This document shows positions 26,611 to 35,562 of a stretch of 64,000 nucleotides of DNA, piece after piece. The translations under genes and the position numbers were made by a program. The stretch lies in contig NZ_CP026681.1 in assembly GCF_002949735.1 (NCBI RefSeq), positions 2,108,001 through 2,172,000 of the forward strand, given 5' to 3'. This DNA comes from Nostoc sp. 'Peltigera membranacea cyanobiont' N6. Its GTDB lineage: Bacteria > Cyanobacteriota > Cyanobacteriia > Cyanobacteriales > Nostocaceae. Position 1 is the first letter of the stretch, and each line of letters starts with the position of its first letter. Below the pieces are notes generated by a model that was not told where the DNA came from, searched no databases, and saw nothing but the letters and a program-made list of their open reading frames with translations.

Positions 26611-28944
26611 CTACACTAACCGTTTGAGGGTTGACAGCAAGGCTTCTTGATTAAAACTGCCTTTGATAATATAGGCATTGGCTCCGGCTTCCGCACCCCG
26701 ACGTTTATCCTCATCGCTGGCAAGGGAAGTAACCAGGATAATTGGAAGTTCGCTATATTCTTGATATTGGCGGATTTTGGCAGTTAACCCGAAGCCATCG
26801 AGATTTGGCATTTGCACATCGCTGACAACGGCATCAACGGTGTGCGATCGCAGCTTGTTAAATCCATCCAAACCATCCACAGCAGTAATCACTTGATAAC
26901 CTGCGGTTTCTAAAATCCGTTTTTCTTGCGTGCGTGTGGCAATAGAATCTTCGACTAATAAGACGGTTGGTTTTGTGGGTGCAAGTTGACGAGTTTGGGT
27001 AGAAGAAATGGACTGCGATCGCGATCGGGCTGATTTCACCAAATCCTGGGGATTCAACACCATACACACATCTCCAGTGCCTAAAATTGTTGCTCCAGAA
27101 ACATTGCGGACTCGTTTAAGTAACTGACTTTGGGGTTTAATCAGTATATCTTGCTCATCCACTAAGGCATCCACCACTACACCCAGTTGTGCTTGCCCAA
27201 CCTGGAGAATAATACAGGAAAGTGCCGTTTCTTGAGTTAATCCAGATGGCATCGGAGGCAGTTCTAATAGATCGGCCAACTGCACAATCGAAATGGGTTG
27301 GCTATCCCGAATTATTGTGTCCCGTCCCTCCAAGGGAAAAATCTCTTCTGACTTGATCAAGCAAGCGGTTTGTACAAACTCGACTGGGATGGCGTAAGGC
27401 ATTTCGTTCACTTGCACAATCAAGACATGGGCGGTTGCTAAGGTGATACTGAGATTGACGCGCAGCGTACATCCCTGTCCGGGAAACGATTCTACCTGAA
27501 TCGTACCTTTCAATTTCTCGACATTGGTTTGCACCACATCCAGCCCCACACCCCGCCCTGATACTTCTGTCACCAGGGGGGCTGTTGAAAACCCCGGTGC
27601 GAAGATCAACGCTTGGATTTGGCTGGGAGTCATTGCTGCTAATTCTTCCTCCCCGCAAATGCCCCGTTTCACCGCTATTTGTTTGATTCTATCCAGGTCA
27701 AGCCCCCGCCCATCATCACTGATTTCCAGCACAATGTTAGTGGGAGTCTGGTAAGCTTTGAGCCGAATCGTTGCCGTTGTTGGTTTACCTAGCCGTTCCC
27801 GTTCTTGTGGTGGCTCAATCCCGTGATCGATCGCATTTCGCAGGATGTGCATTAGCGGATCTTTCATTTCTTCCAACAGGCGTTTGTCGGCAAGGGTGTC
27901 TTTGCCTTCCAGGATCAACTCCACCAATTTTCCCTGCTGCTGCGCCAGATCGCGCACCATCCGAGGAAAGAGGTTGAAAATCGTTGCAAAGGGTAGCAAT
28001 CGCAGGGTACGAATCCCCTCTTCTAGATCGTTACTTAGTTGTTCCAGTCGGGTTGTGTCTTCTGAAAGCGAACTCTGCAAGGTTTTCACCAAATGGCCCA
28101 ATTGCTCTAATCGTTTTTCAGAGTGATGATGAAAAGTTTCTAGACGTTGGTGGGCGACATCACCTTGTTGCTCTCGGCTGAACGCAAACCGATTAGTGAA
28201 TAAATCTCGATTCCATTCTTCCCACAAATTAGCGATCGCTTCAATTTCTCCCAGCCGATGAGCAATCCGAATTTTGGTTACAGTTAACTCCCCTGCTTGC
28301 GTCATCAACGTATCCAGGTGGCGAGTACCAACGCGGATGGTTTCGATGCGGTAGCTATTGGTGGGGGTGTGGGGATTTTGGACTTCGGCTTCGCTCAGTC
28401 GAACGATTTTGGATTTTGGATTTTGGATTGTTGCGTTTTCCTTTAGCTCTTGATTCTTATCAAAAGTATTGTTTTTGACTGTATTTATAACTTCAATACT
28501 GTTGACTTCTGGTTCCTGACTTGGAATATCTTCCCTTTTTGCCGACGGCGCTCCCATCAATTCTGCCAGAACAGAAAAGGTATCAACCCTGGCAGGTTCT
28601 CCGGTGACGGCTTCATGAACGAGTTTGCGGATAGCGGCGATCGCATGAGCGAGGCGTTCATAGGGTGAGTCTGTTGGATCATTACCCAACGAGGATGCCG
28701 GGTTTTCTTGTTGCTTGAGTTGAGTCAAAATATGCTCAATTTGATGTGCCAGAGTGCCTACATCTTTGACTCCCAGCATATTGGCATCGCCTTTGAGAGA
28801 ATGCGCCTCTCGCATCAAGGCTTCCAGGACAGCCAGATCGTCGGGATGGTTTTCCAGATGCAGTAATCCATCATCCAGGTTTTGGAGGTGTTCTTCGCTG
28901 GCTACTTTGAAAACGTCTCTCAGTTCTTCATCATCGATCATCAT
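26611..28944 (-). CDS. cheA: CheA-type histidine kinase with C-terminal receiver
   Basis: 777 aa. Hpt domain at 1-110, with phosphorylatable His48 in REAHSLKGDANMLG. After a variable linker comes the dimerisation and ATPase region (about 200-500: TLMTQAGELTVTKIRIAHRLGE, NAIDHGIEPP, DDGRGLDLDRIK). Then a CheW-like regulatory domain (about 500-640) and a receiver domain with phosphoacceptor Asp709 (VVSDVQMPNLDGFG). The fused receiver replaces or supplements a stand-alone CheY. The layout recalls cyanobacterial Pil/Hmp-type CheA hybrids. It is preceded by the two receptor genes and followed by cheB. Confidence 0.92.
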   Translation of the reverse strand: MMIDDEELRDVFKVASEEHLQNLDDGLLHLENHPDDLAVLEALMREAHSLKGDANMLGVKDVGTLAHQIEHILTQLKQQENPASSLGNDPTDSPYERLAHAIAAIRKLVHEAVTGEPARVDTFSVLAELMGAPSAKREDIPSQEPEVNSIEVINTVKNNTFDKNQELKENATIQNPKSKIVRLSEAEVQNPHTPTNSYRIETIRVGTRHLDTLMTQAGELTVTKIRIAHRLGEIEAIANLWEEWNRDLFTNRFAFSREQQGDVAHQRLETFHHHSEKRLEQLGHLVKTLQSSLSEDTTRLEQLSNDLEEGIRTLRLLPFATIFNLFPRMVRDLAQQQGKLVELILEGKDTLADKRLLEEMKDPLMHILRNAIDHGIEPPQERERLGKPTTATIRLKAYQTPTNIVLEISDDGRGLDLDRIKQIAVKRGICGEEELAAMTPSQIQALIFAPGFSTAPLVTEVSGRGVGLDVVQTNVEKLKGTIQVESFPGQGCTLRVNLSITLATAHVLIVQVNEMPYAIPVEFVQTACLIKSEEIFPLEGRDTIIRDSQPISIVQLADLLELPPMPSGLTQETALSCIILQVGQAQLGVVVDALVDEQDILIKPQSQLLKRVRNVSGATILGTGDVCMVLNPQDLVKSARSRSQSISSTQTRQLAPTKPTVLLVEDSIATRTQEKRILETAGYQVITAVDGLDGFNKLRSHTVDAVVSDVQMPNLDGFGLTAKIRQYQEYSELPIILVTSLASDEDKRRGAEAGANAYIIKGSFNQEALLSTLKRLV

Positions 28945-29031
28945 AGTTTTAAGTAATTAGAGGTTGAGCCAATACGGTTCTGATAAGCAGGGAAAGAGAA
29001 ATTGCTTAATAATAACTCTCTCTCTCTCTTT

Positions 29032-29058
29032 CCTCCCCTGCCTCCCCTGCCTCCCCTG
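29032..29058. repeat. CCTCCCCTG x3 tandem repeat
   Basis: Three perfect 9-bp units between the mcp and cheA genes, preceded by a (CT)n tract. It is low-complexity STRR-like sequence. Confidence 0.65.
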
Positions 29059-29076
29059 CTTATCCATGTTGTGCGA

Positions 29077-30645
29077 CTAAATGATTGCCTTGAGTGCTTG
29101 CGCTGACTCGTTTAGTTGTTGAGTAGCAGAGCGGATCTGGCTAATGCCAGTGGCAGTTTCACGCGCAGCAAGATTCAGGTCATTCATAGCAGAGACAATT
29201 TGCTGAATGGCGATCGCTTGCTGGTTGATATTGAGTGAAATCTGTTGGCTGTTGATGACAATATTATTCACTGCACCTTCTACACCAGCAAAAGATTCTG
29301 ACGTTTCCTGGGCAATTCGCGTCCCTTCTTCCACAGTTTTAGTGCCTTCATGGGTGACAACGACAGTGATGCTGATGGCAGATTGAATGTCGCCTACCAA
29401 GGTGCCGATCTTTTCGGTTGATTTTTTGCTCTGATCTGCTAATTTGCGAATTTCAGCAGCGACAACGGCAAAACCTTTACCATGCTCCCCTGCCCGGACT
29501 GCTTCTACAGCCGCATTTAACGCCAGCATATTAGTCTGACTTGCCAACTCGCCCACCAAACCAGAGATACTGCCAATCTGCTTGGTTTGTTCATTTAAGC
29601 GTGTGATATGGTCGGCGATCGCTGCGACTTTCTGCTGGAGGGTTTCCATTCCCTTGAGGGTGCGTTTTACAGCTTCAGCACCGTTACCTGCAAGGATCAA
29701 CGCCTGCCGTGCCCCTGCTACCGCCGATTCTGCCTGTGCGGCTGACTGCTGCGATGAGGCTCCCAATTCATCGATGGTGATAGTGGTTTGATTGACAGAA
29801 CTTGCCTGCCGAGTCGCAGTCCGTTCTTGCTGCTCAACCGTAGCGGCAATTTCATTGGTGGAGGCAGCCATTATTTGAACAATTTGAGCAATTTTGCCTG
29901 TCAACGGTTTAGCAAGAAAAAATCCTAGTAAGATTGCCCCCAGAGGCCCAGCAATAATACCAGTAAGCACCCAACCTGTGGTCAAGCGGGTATCATCACT
30001 GGCGGCTTTATTTGCATCTTCAGCAGTATCCTGATTAATTTTGATCAGTTGCAACAATGAGTTAGTTGCAGTCGCAAAGGAAACATCATTTTTGACAACA
30101 GCATTTTGTCTGAGTTTTGTCAGTCGATCGGCAGCAGCGATCGCCACCTTCATTTCTGGAGAATTTTCTCGCTTCTGGCTGGTCAATTCAAGCTGTCTGG
30201 CAGTGGGGTTTACAACACCTAACTGGGCAAAATCTTGGTAAGCCTGAAGATAGGCAGCATGATCCTGCCTCCATGCCTGCCACTGTTGCTTAAACGTCTG
30301 ATAGAGTTTGTCCTCGTCGGGGGTGCGGGGCGTGGCTTCATATTCCTCAAGTCCTGCGTCAATCTGCTTCCAGGCTGTCTGCATTCGATTTAACTCAGAC
30401 TGTTTGGCTGCGGAGGGTAATTCGGGGTTGAGAATCGCTCGTTCTGCCGACTGGATCTGGGTCTGCCCTTCATTAAGTCTCCACAATCCGTCGATGCTGG
30501 GGAGGCTGTTATTACTGAGGGTGTCGATATGGCTGCTTAATTTATGAGTACCCCACCAGCCGAAAAAGCCTACGACCAAAACGACGCCGCCCATCAGCAA
30601 AAACGATCCCATCAATCGTCCATTTAGAGACATATTTTTTAACAT
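29077..30645 (-). CDS. Methyl-accepting chemotaxis protein 1
   Basis: 522 aa. The first transmembrane helix is at about 13-32 (LMGSFLLMGGVVLVVGFFGW). A helical periplasmic 4-helix-bundle-like sensor follows (35-190), then a second helix near 205-228 (VLTGIIAGPLGAILLGFFLA), then the cytoplasmic signalling bundle. The hairpin tip QTNMLALNAAVEAVRAGEHGKG is the conserved CheA/CheW-binding site. No HAMP domain is obvious. It lies 21 bp after the other receptor gene, in the same operon. The sensed ligand is unknown. Confidence 0.9.
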   Translation of the reverse strand: MLKNMSLNGRLMGSFLLMGGVVLVVGFFGWWGTHKLSSHIDTLSNNSLPSIDGLWRLNEGQTQIQSAERAILNPELPSAAKQSELNRMQTAWKQIDAGLEEYEATPRTPDEDKLYQTFKQQWQAWRQDHAAYLQAYQDFAQLGVVNPTARQLELTSQKRENSPEMKVAIAAADRLTKLRQNAVVKNDVSFATATNSLLQLIKINQDTAEDANKAASDDTRLTTGWVLTGIIAGPLGAILLGFFLAKPLTGKIAQIVQIMAASTNEIAATVEQQERTATRQASSVNQTTITIDELGASSQQSAAQAESAVAGARQALILAGNGAEAVKRTLKGMETLQQKVAAIADHITRLNEQTKQIGSISGLVGELASQTNMLALNAAVEAVRAGEHGKGFAVVAAEIRKLADQSKKSTEKIGTLVGDIQSAISITVVVTHEGTKTVEEGTRIAQETSESFAGVEGAVNNIVINSQQISLNINQQAIAIQQIVSAMNDLNLAARETATGISQIRSATQQLNESAQALKAII

Positions 30646-30666
30646 AGCTGTTACTCCAATACATTT

Positions 30667-32073
30667 TTAGACAACGGCTTTTAGTTCTTGGGCGGCATCA
30701 TTCAGTCGTTGGGTACCGGCTTTAATTTGACTAATGCCAGAGGCGGTTTCCTTAGCAGCAATATTAAGCGAGTTCATGGTTTCTACCACCTGTTGCACTG
30801 CGATCGCTTGTTGATTGGAAGTAAGGGAAATTTGTTGACCATTTATGGCGATCGTTCTGATGGCATCCACAATCTTTTCTACGGTTTTCGTGCCTTCATC
30901 TGTGACAATAACGGTGGAATTGGTCGATTTTTGAATGTCTAAAACCAGTACATTAATTTTTTCAGCCGATCGCTTACTCTGGTCTGCCAGTTTGCGAATT
31001 TCGGCAGCAACAACTGCAAAGCCTTTGCCATGTTCCCCGGCTCGCACCGCTTCTACTGCCGCGTTCAGCGCTAGCATATTAGTTTGACTTGCTAAGTCAC
31101 TAACCAGGGTGGAGATCGTGCCGATTTGATTGGTTTGTTCGCTGAGATGGAGAATTTGGGCGGCAATATCGCCTACCTTCTCGCGTAGACTCGATTGGCT
31201 GAACTGACCCTCTTGAGTGCGACCGTCTACCAGCAACAACACCTGCCGCGCCCCTGCGGCTGAGGCTTCTGCTTGTTCGGCAGACTGGCGCGAAGAAGCC
31301 GCCAATTCATCCATTGTCGTGGTAGTTTGGGTGACAGAAGTGGCTTGTTGGATGGTGGCGCGTTCTTGCTGCTCAATCGTCGTGGCAATTTCAGTTGTAG
31401 AAGTGGCGATCGCGCTGGCAGAGGCGTTCATCTGGCGGGAAGTGCGGCTAATGACCCAGATGCCAATTAAAATAGATAGCACCAAAGAGAGTCCACTTGC
31501 TAACATCACCGTGAACTTGAGGGCATTGAGCGCCTCTTGTAGCTCTTTCGCGGCGGTTGCAAAAGTCTGATCTTCTCGCTGCTGCATTTCTCCAATCATG
31601 TCTACGACATCCTGCCCTTGATTGCGGGAATTTCCCTTACTCCAGCTTTCAACGGCTTCTTTGACTTTGCCCCGATATACATTTGCCATCACGTTATCGT
31701 CAAAAGCAATCTGTTTATTGAGCAGTTCCTCCAGTTTGCTTAAAGACTGTCGTTCCTGTTGCGATCGGGCAAGTGTTATCAGTTTTGCTATAAATTCCTT
31801 GGAATCCTTTTGAGTCTTTCGGTAGCTCTCAAGCGATTGCTGATTTTGTTCTAACAAATAGCCTCGATTTGCCTTAGAATTACTTTGCACGCTAACAGAA
31901 AGATCGTCAAGTATTGAGTTAATGTCATAAGAAGACAATAAATTTTCTGACCGTTGGTTCACCGTGTTGATATTGACGATCGTCGCTCCGGCAGAAATTA
32001 ACAATGCCAGCACGGGAACTGCATACCCGCCAATAATCCAGTATCTTAGTCTCCAGTTTCGTTTGCTTTCCAT
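30667..32073 (-). CDS. Methyl-accepting chemotaxis protein 2
   Basis: 468 aa. Transmembrane helices are at about 9-30 and 188-208, bracketing a helical sensor domain (35-180) unlike that of its neighbour. The signalling domain is close to that of receptor 1, with the same tip QTNMLALNAAVEAVRAGEHGKG. Part of the adaptation region is shorter (a deletion around VEKIVDAIRTI relative to receptor 1). The pair looks like a duplication with diverged sensor parts. It is preceded by the 21-bp tandem repeat. Confidence 0.9.
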   Translation of the reverse strand: MESKRNWRLRYWIIGGYAVPVLALLISAGATIVNINTVNQRSENLLSSYDINSILDDLSVSVQSNSKANRGYLLEQNQQSLESYRKTQKDSKEFIAKLITLARSQQERQSLSKLEELLNKQIAFDDNVMANVYRGKVKEAVESWSKGNSRNQGQDVVDMIGEMQQREDQTFATAAKELQEALNALKFTVMLASGLSLVLSILIGIWVISRTSRQMNASASAIATSTTEIATTIEQQERATIQQATSVTQTTTTMDELAASSRQSAEQAEASAAGARQVLLLVDGRTQEGQFSQSSLREKVGDIAAQILHLSEQTNQIGTISTLVSDLASQTNMLALNAAVEAVRAGEHGKGFAVVAAEIRKLADQSKRSAEKINVLVLDIQKSTNSTVIVTDEGTKTVEKIVDAIRTIAINGQQISLTSNQQAIAVQQVVETMNSLNIAAKETASGISQIKAGTQRLNDAAQELKAVV

Positions 32074-32201
32074 TTTGCGATCTCCTGTAAGTGGATAAGT
32101 TCGAGAATTTCCAGATATTGCTATTACACAATTTTGGATTTTAGATTTTAGATTTTAGATTGACCCCATCAAGCTACGGTATACACACAAGTCTCTTAAT
32201 C

Positions 32202-32411
32202 TGCACCTTTGTTGCATTGACTTGCACCTTTGTTGCATTGACCTGCACCTTTGTTGCATTGACTTGCACCTTTGTTGCATTGACCTGCACCTTTATTGCA
32301 TTGACTTGCACCTTTGTTGGATCGACCTGCACCTTTGTTGGATCGACCTGCACCTTTATTGCATCAACTTGCACCTTTATTGCATCAACTTGCACCTTTG
32401 TTGCATCGTTA
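32202..32411. repeat. 21-bp tandem repeat, ten copies
   Basis: The unit TGCACCTTTGTTGCATTGAC plus one base is repeated ten times with single-base changes (G/A at unit position 10; ATTGAC, ATCGAC or ATCAAC variants). Because 21 is a multiple of three, both strands stay open: plus reads (CTFVALT)n and minus reads (NATKVQV)n. The array lies between cheW and the second mcp. I do not claim either frame as a gene. Confidence 0.9.
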
Positions 32412-32519
32412 CGCAGTAACTCTAAAAAACTAGTAGGCTTCACAGCAGGAGGAAGAGGTCATTTCCCCCTGCCCCTTTACCACACCAAGTTCCCTTGGCA
32501 AATACTAGATTTATAAGCG

Positions 32520-33581
32520 TTAGACTTCTTCATTGACAACTAACACCTCTGAAGTGAGCAATTTAGACAAATTGATAATGCTCATCATGCGATCGCGATA
32601 AGGTGCGACACCTTGGAGATAGTCGTCTTTGGCAGAATTCAAGGCAATTGGAGGCGTGGTCATTTGAGAGGGATGAATATACGTCACATCAAAAATGTCA
32701 TCGACGGCAATGCCCGCCACTCGTCGATCCAGACGCACGACAACGGCTTGCTGATGCGATCGCACCCCATTCATAGGCAGATCGACCACGTTATTGATGT
32801 TAATTAAGGTGACAATTTCCCCCCGCAAGTTGATGTTGCCAACAATGTGCGGCGGACAGCAGGGAATTGGGGTAATCTTGTGAATCTCGGTAAACTCATG
32901 CACCGTTTCCAAGCCAAACCCAAAGTACTCACCCCCCAACCCCACAACCGCTAAAGGCAAAAGCGATGTCGAATCCTCCTCATCAATCGAACACCGCAGA
33001 GCTTCAGTTCGCTCTTGCAAAATCTGTCGCTCCTGCGAATCGAAACGATCGTATAAGCCCTGATTTAGGGCTGAATCAGAGGAATGTTTTAGTGCGTCAT
33101 TGACTGAGCCGTTGTTAAAATCAGAATTTAGATTGAAAACAGTCTCTATAAAAGCGTGTTGCACCAACAGTTCGGGATTGAGCAATGTAACGATACCCTC
33201 TTCAACGTTGGCAATGCCAGTCACCAATTTATCTTGCAAACTCTCTTTCGAGCGATCGCAAACATTGGCAGCGATCCGATCGGGTGCGATCGCTTGCACA
33301 CTGTCCACTTGATTGACGATGATTCCGATTCGTTGAGTTTCCCACTCCAGGACAATCATGCTGTCAGTCAATTGAAAAGGGGGACGCGCTTGTTCTAAAC
33401 GGTGATATAAATCCATCACGGGGAGAAACTTTCCTCGCAGGTTAATCACGCCTAAAATTGTGCTGGGAGTTTCCGCGATCGCAGTCACTTCTGGCAGAAA
33501 GAAGAGTTCTTGCACGGCTGTAGCCGGAATGCCATAGCGTGAATGATTGAGTTTAAACATTAAATAAGATTCATGGCTCAT
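32520..33581 (-). CDS. cheW: Double CheW-domain adaptor
   Basis: 353 aa with two CheW domains in tandem. The first spans about 1-160 (YLMFKLNHSRYGIPATAVQE, TPSTILGVINLRGKFLPVMDL). The second spans about 205-345 (LAVVGLGGEYFGFGLETVHE, CPPHIVGNINLRGEIVTLININ). CheW links receptors to CheA. A tandem adaptor may bridge two receptors or two kinases, but that is inference. Its start overlaps the end of cheR by 11 bp, so it is translationally coupled. Confidence 0.9.
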   Translation of the reverse strand: MSHESYLMFKLNHSRYGIPATAVQELFFLPEVTAIAETPSTILGVINLRGKFLPVMDLYHRLEQARPPFQLTDSMIVLEWETQRIGIIVNQVDSVQAIAPDRIAANVCDRSKESLQDKLVTGIANVEEGIVTLLNPELLVQHAFIETVFNLNSDFNNGSVNDALKHSSDSALNQGLYDRFDSQERQILQERTEALRCSIDEEDSTSLLPLAVVGLGGEYFGFGLETVHEFTEIHKITPIPCCPPHIVGNINLRGEIVTLININNVVDLPMNGVRSHQQAVVVRLDRRVAGIAVDDIFDVTYIHPSQMTTPPIALNSAKDDYLQGVAPYRDRMMSIINLSKLLTSEVLVVNEEV

Positions 33582-35133
33582 GAGTAGTTGAATTTAAGTG
33601 CTTAAGAACGTGTGCTTTTAGTTCAGCAGTGGTTTGCTGGTTATGGGAATCGATCGCTTGTTGGGGTAGATTTTCCAAAATCTCTAGAAGCGATCGCCAG
33701 GTTTTTTGAGCCTGTTTTTCATTTCCCTCTCGTTCGTATATAGAACCCAATTCCAGGTGAGCAGTAACAGAATTAGGAGCGAGATAAATAATCCGTTTTA
33801 AGAATAATTTGGCACTGTCGCGCTCTCCTTGCTCTTCGGCAATTTGAGCCAACAAATGATAGGGTTCGATCGCCAATGGATCGATCTGGAGTGCCTGCTG
33901 ACACGCCTGACTCGCCTGGGAGTAATCGCCAAAATTCGCGTAAGCTTCTGCCATCAAACAATATGCCTGAAAGTGTTGGGGGACAAGAGCAATCAGTTGT
34001 TCCGCTATTTGAATGACATCGGCATAAGCTTCTTGAATTAGCGATTCCTTGGCTGCATCTAAAAGAGTTTGAGTGTTTGGGCTGATGTCGAAGCCCGTTT
34101 CCAAGCTTGGGAGAGAGGGCGAAGAAATTTCGGTTTCCCTGCTCTCAATGGCAGCAGGTGTTATGGTATTCAAGACTTTGCTCTGCTCGTCTAGTGAAGT
34201 AGGCTTTTGATAAACCGCAGATTGCGGAAAATTTTTGACTTGAAACGGTTCAGTTGTTTGTCCGTATAATTCCGTGTGCCCTGTGAGCAGAAACCCTCCC
34301 GGTGTCAGAGAGCAGTAAAACTTGTCTATAACTTGGGCGATCGCGTTGAAGTCAAAATAAATAAACACATTGCGGCAAATAATCAAATCGAAATCGTGAA
34401 TGCTAGAGGCATAAGCGGGATAGTTATCCTGCATCAGGTTTCCAGGTTGAAACGTCACCATTGCTTGAATAGCAGAATCGATTTTCCAACCTTGTTTGTG
34501 GGATCGAAAGTAGCGATTTTTGATTTCTGGAGTGGTTGTCCGAAAAGACCAATCGCTGTAAATTCCTTGTTGAGCCAGTGCGATCGCGGGTTGATTAATA
34601 TCTGTGCCTAAAATCAGAATGTCCCATGTCTGATTGTCAGGAATTAGTTCCTTCACCAGAATGGCAAGTGAGTAAGCTTCTTCACCAGTCGAACACCCGG
34701 CACTCCAAAGCCGTAATGTCGGCCGAGAAAATTCTCCATTAGCAGGGTTGCGCTGAGTTAAACTAAGTACAGTTTTGCGCTCGATTAACTCTGGGAGCAG
34801 CTGATTTTTGAGCAGCGACATCTGCCCCTCATCCCGAAAAAAATAAGTTTCAGTGACAGTGAGTAAAGATATTAGTTCTCGCCACTCTGTTGCAACAGTA
34901 ACTAATTGATTTCTTGCCACCAAGAACTGATAGTAATCATTAAGCGAGCATAATCCCAGCGCCCGGATGCGAGTGAAAAGATTTTTCTTTAATGTATCTT
35001 GATAGTGTGGCTTGATGTGAATGCCGAATGTATCAGCAATCAAATCGACCATCTGTGACAAACTAGAGTCATCACTGTCTTGAGAATTGGATTCAAATAA
35101 AATGGGGCGATCGCCGATCGTTTGATTCATCAC
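33571..35133 (-). CDS. cheR: CheR methyltransferase with TPR tail
   Basis: 520 aa. CheR N-terminal helices at about 20-95 (ELISLLTVTETYFFRDEGQ). The SAM-binding domain at about 115-295 has LRLWSAGCSTGEEAYSLAI and FDLIICRNVFIYF. The C-terminal 170 residues hold TPR repeats (ADVIQIAEQLIALVPQHFQA, AYCLMAEAYANFGDYSQASQ, PYHLLAQIAEEQGERDSAKL). It methylates receptor glutamates; TPR-bearing CheRs occur in multi-protein chemosensory arrays. First gene of the minus-strand cluster, it may start at either of two adjacent ATGs (35133 or 35130). Confidence 0.92.
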   Translation of the reverse strand: MMNQTIGDRPILFESNSQDSDDSSLSQMVDLIADTFGIHIKPHYQDTLKKNLFTRIRALGLCSLNDYYQFLVARNQLVTVATEWRELISLLTVTETYFFRDEGQMSLLKNQLLPELIERKTVLSLTQRNPANGEFSRPTLRLWSAGCSTGEEAYSLAILVKELIPDNQTWDILILGTDINQPAIALAQQGIYSDWSFRTTTPEIKNRYFRSHKQGWKIDSAIQAMVTFQPGNLMQDNYPAYASSIHDFDLIICRNVFIYFDFNAIAQVIDKFYCSLTPGGFLLTGHTELYGQTTEPFQVKNFPQSAVYQKPTSLDEQSKVLNTITPAAIESRETEISSPSLPSLETGFDISPNTQTLLDAAKESLIQEAYADVIQIAEQLIALVPQHFQAYCLMAEAYANFGDYSQASQACQQALQIDPLAIEPYHLLAQIAEEQGERDSAKLFLKRIIYLAPNSVTAHLELGSIYEREGNEKQAQKTWRSLLEILENLPQQAIDSHNQQTTAELKAHVLKHLNSTTHEP

Positions 35134-35258
35134 TACATTATTTTTGAGCCGATACGCTTAGGTTTCCCATTTCAATCTCTTTATTCGGATTTGTATGATA
35201 TTTGGTATTGAACTGATATACAAGAACCTATCCCACTAATGCAAGAATGTGGTAATCT

Positions 35259-35367
35259 CGGATTTCTCACAAACTCATAAAAAACCGGACTTTAAAACTG
35301 ATAAAATGTATACATAGTAAGCATTTCAGAATTTTTAACCGATGAATCGAGGTTTGTGAGAAATCCG
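35259..35367. repeat. 109-bp MITE-like element
   Basis: Perfect 16-bp inverted repeats CGGATTTCTCACAAAC (35259-35274) and GTTTGTGAGAAATCCG (35352-35367) bracket an A+T-rich interior with no gene. This resembles the non-autonomous end-only copy of an IS. No flanking duplication was identified. Confidence 0.55.
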
Positions 35368-35553
35368 GGCGAGTGTGAGCAGGTTCAGGAGATTAGCGAT
35401 CGCATCAATCGGGTGTATTCCGATTCGCTGGAGGAGACAGTCAAAAGTCTGTTGCAGTCGTTGGGGAAGGTGAATCGTCCCTATCTTACTGCTATGGAAG
35501 AGAAATTGTTGACTGTTCTGGAGTCGGAATATGGGGACGAGATAACGTCCTGA
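35356..35553 (+). CDS. Small unknown ORF starting within the MITE end
   Basis: 65 aa from a GTG at 35356 that lies inside the right inverted repeat. The protein after the first four codons is helical and acidic (VQEISDRINRVYSDSLEETV, LQSLGKVNRPYLTAMEEKL). It may be the 3' end of a larger gene cut by the repeat element, or a short gene reusing its end as a start. No family recognised. It ends 10 bp before the convergent TpsB stop. Confidence 0.35.
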   Translation: MRNPGECEQVQEISDRINRVYSDSLEETVKSLLQSLGKVNRPYLTAMEEKLLTVLESEYGDEITS

Positions 35554-35562
35554 ACAATTTTG

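Noticed and set aside
32202..32411. Possible CRISPR array
   Set aside because: Units are contiguous 21-mers with no variable spacers; it is a simple tandem repeat.
32174..32443. Repeat-peptide reading frame on the minus strand
   Set aside because: It is produced by the 21-bp DNA repeat; the opposite strand is equally open, and no ribosome site or native N-terminus supports it.
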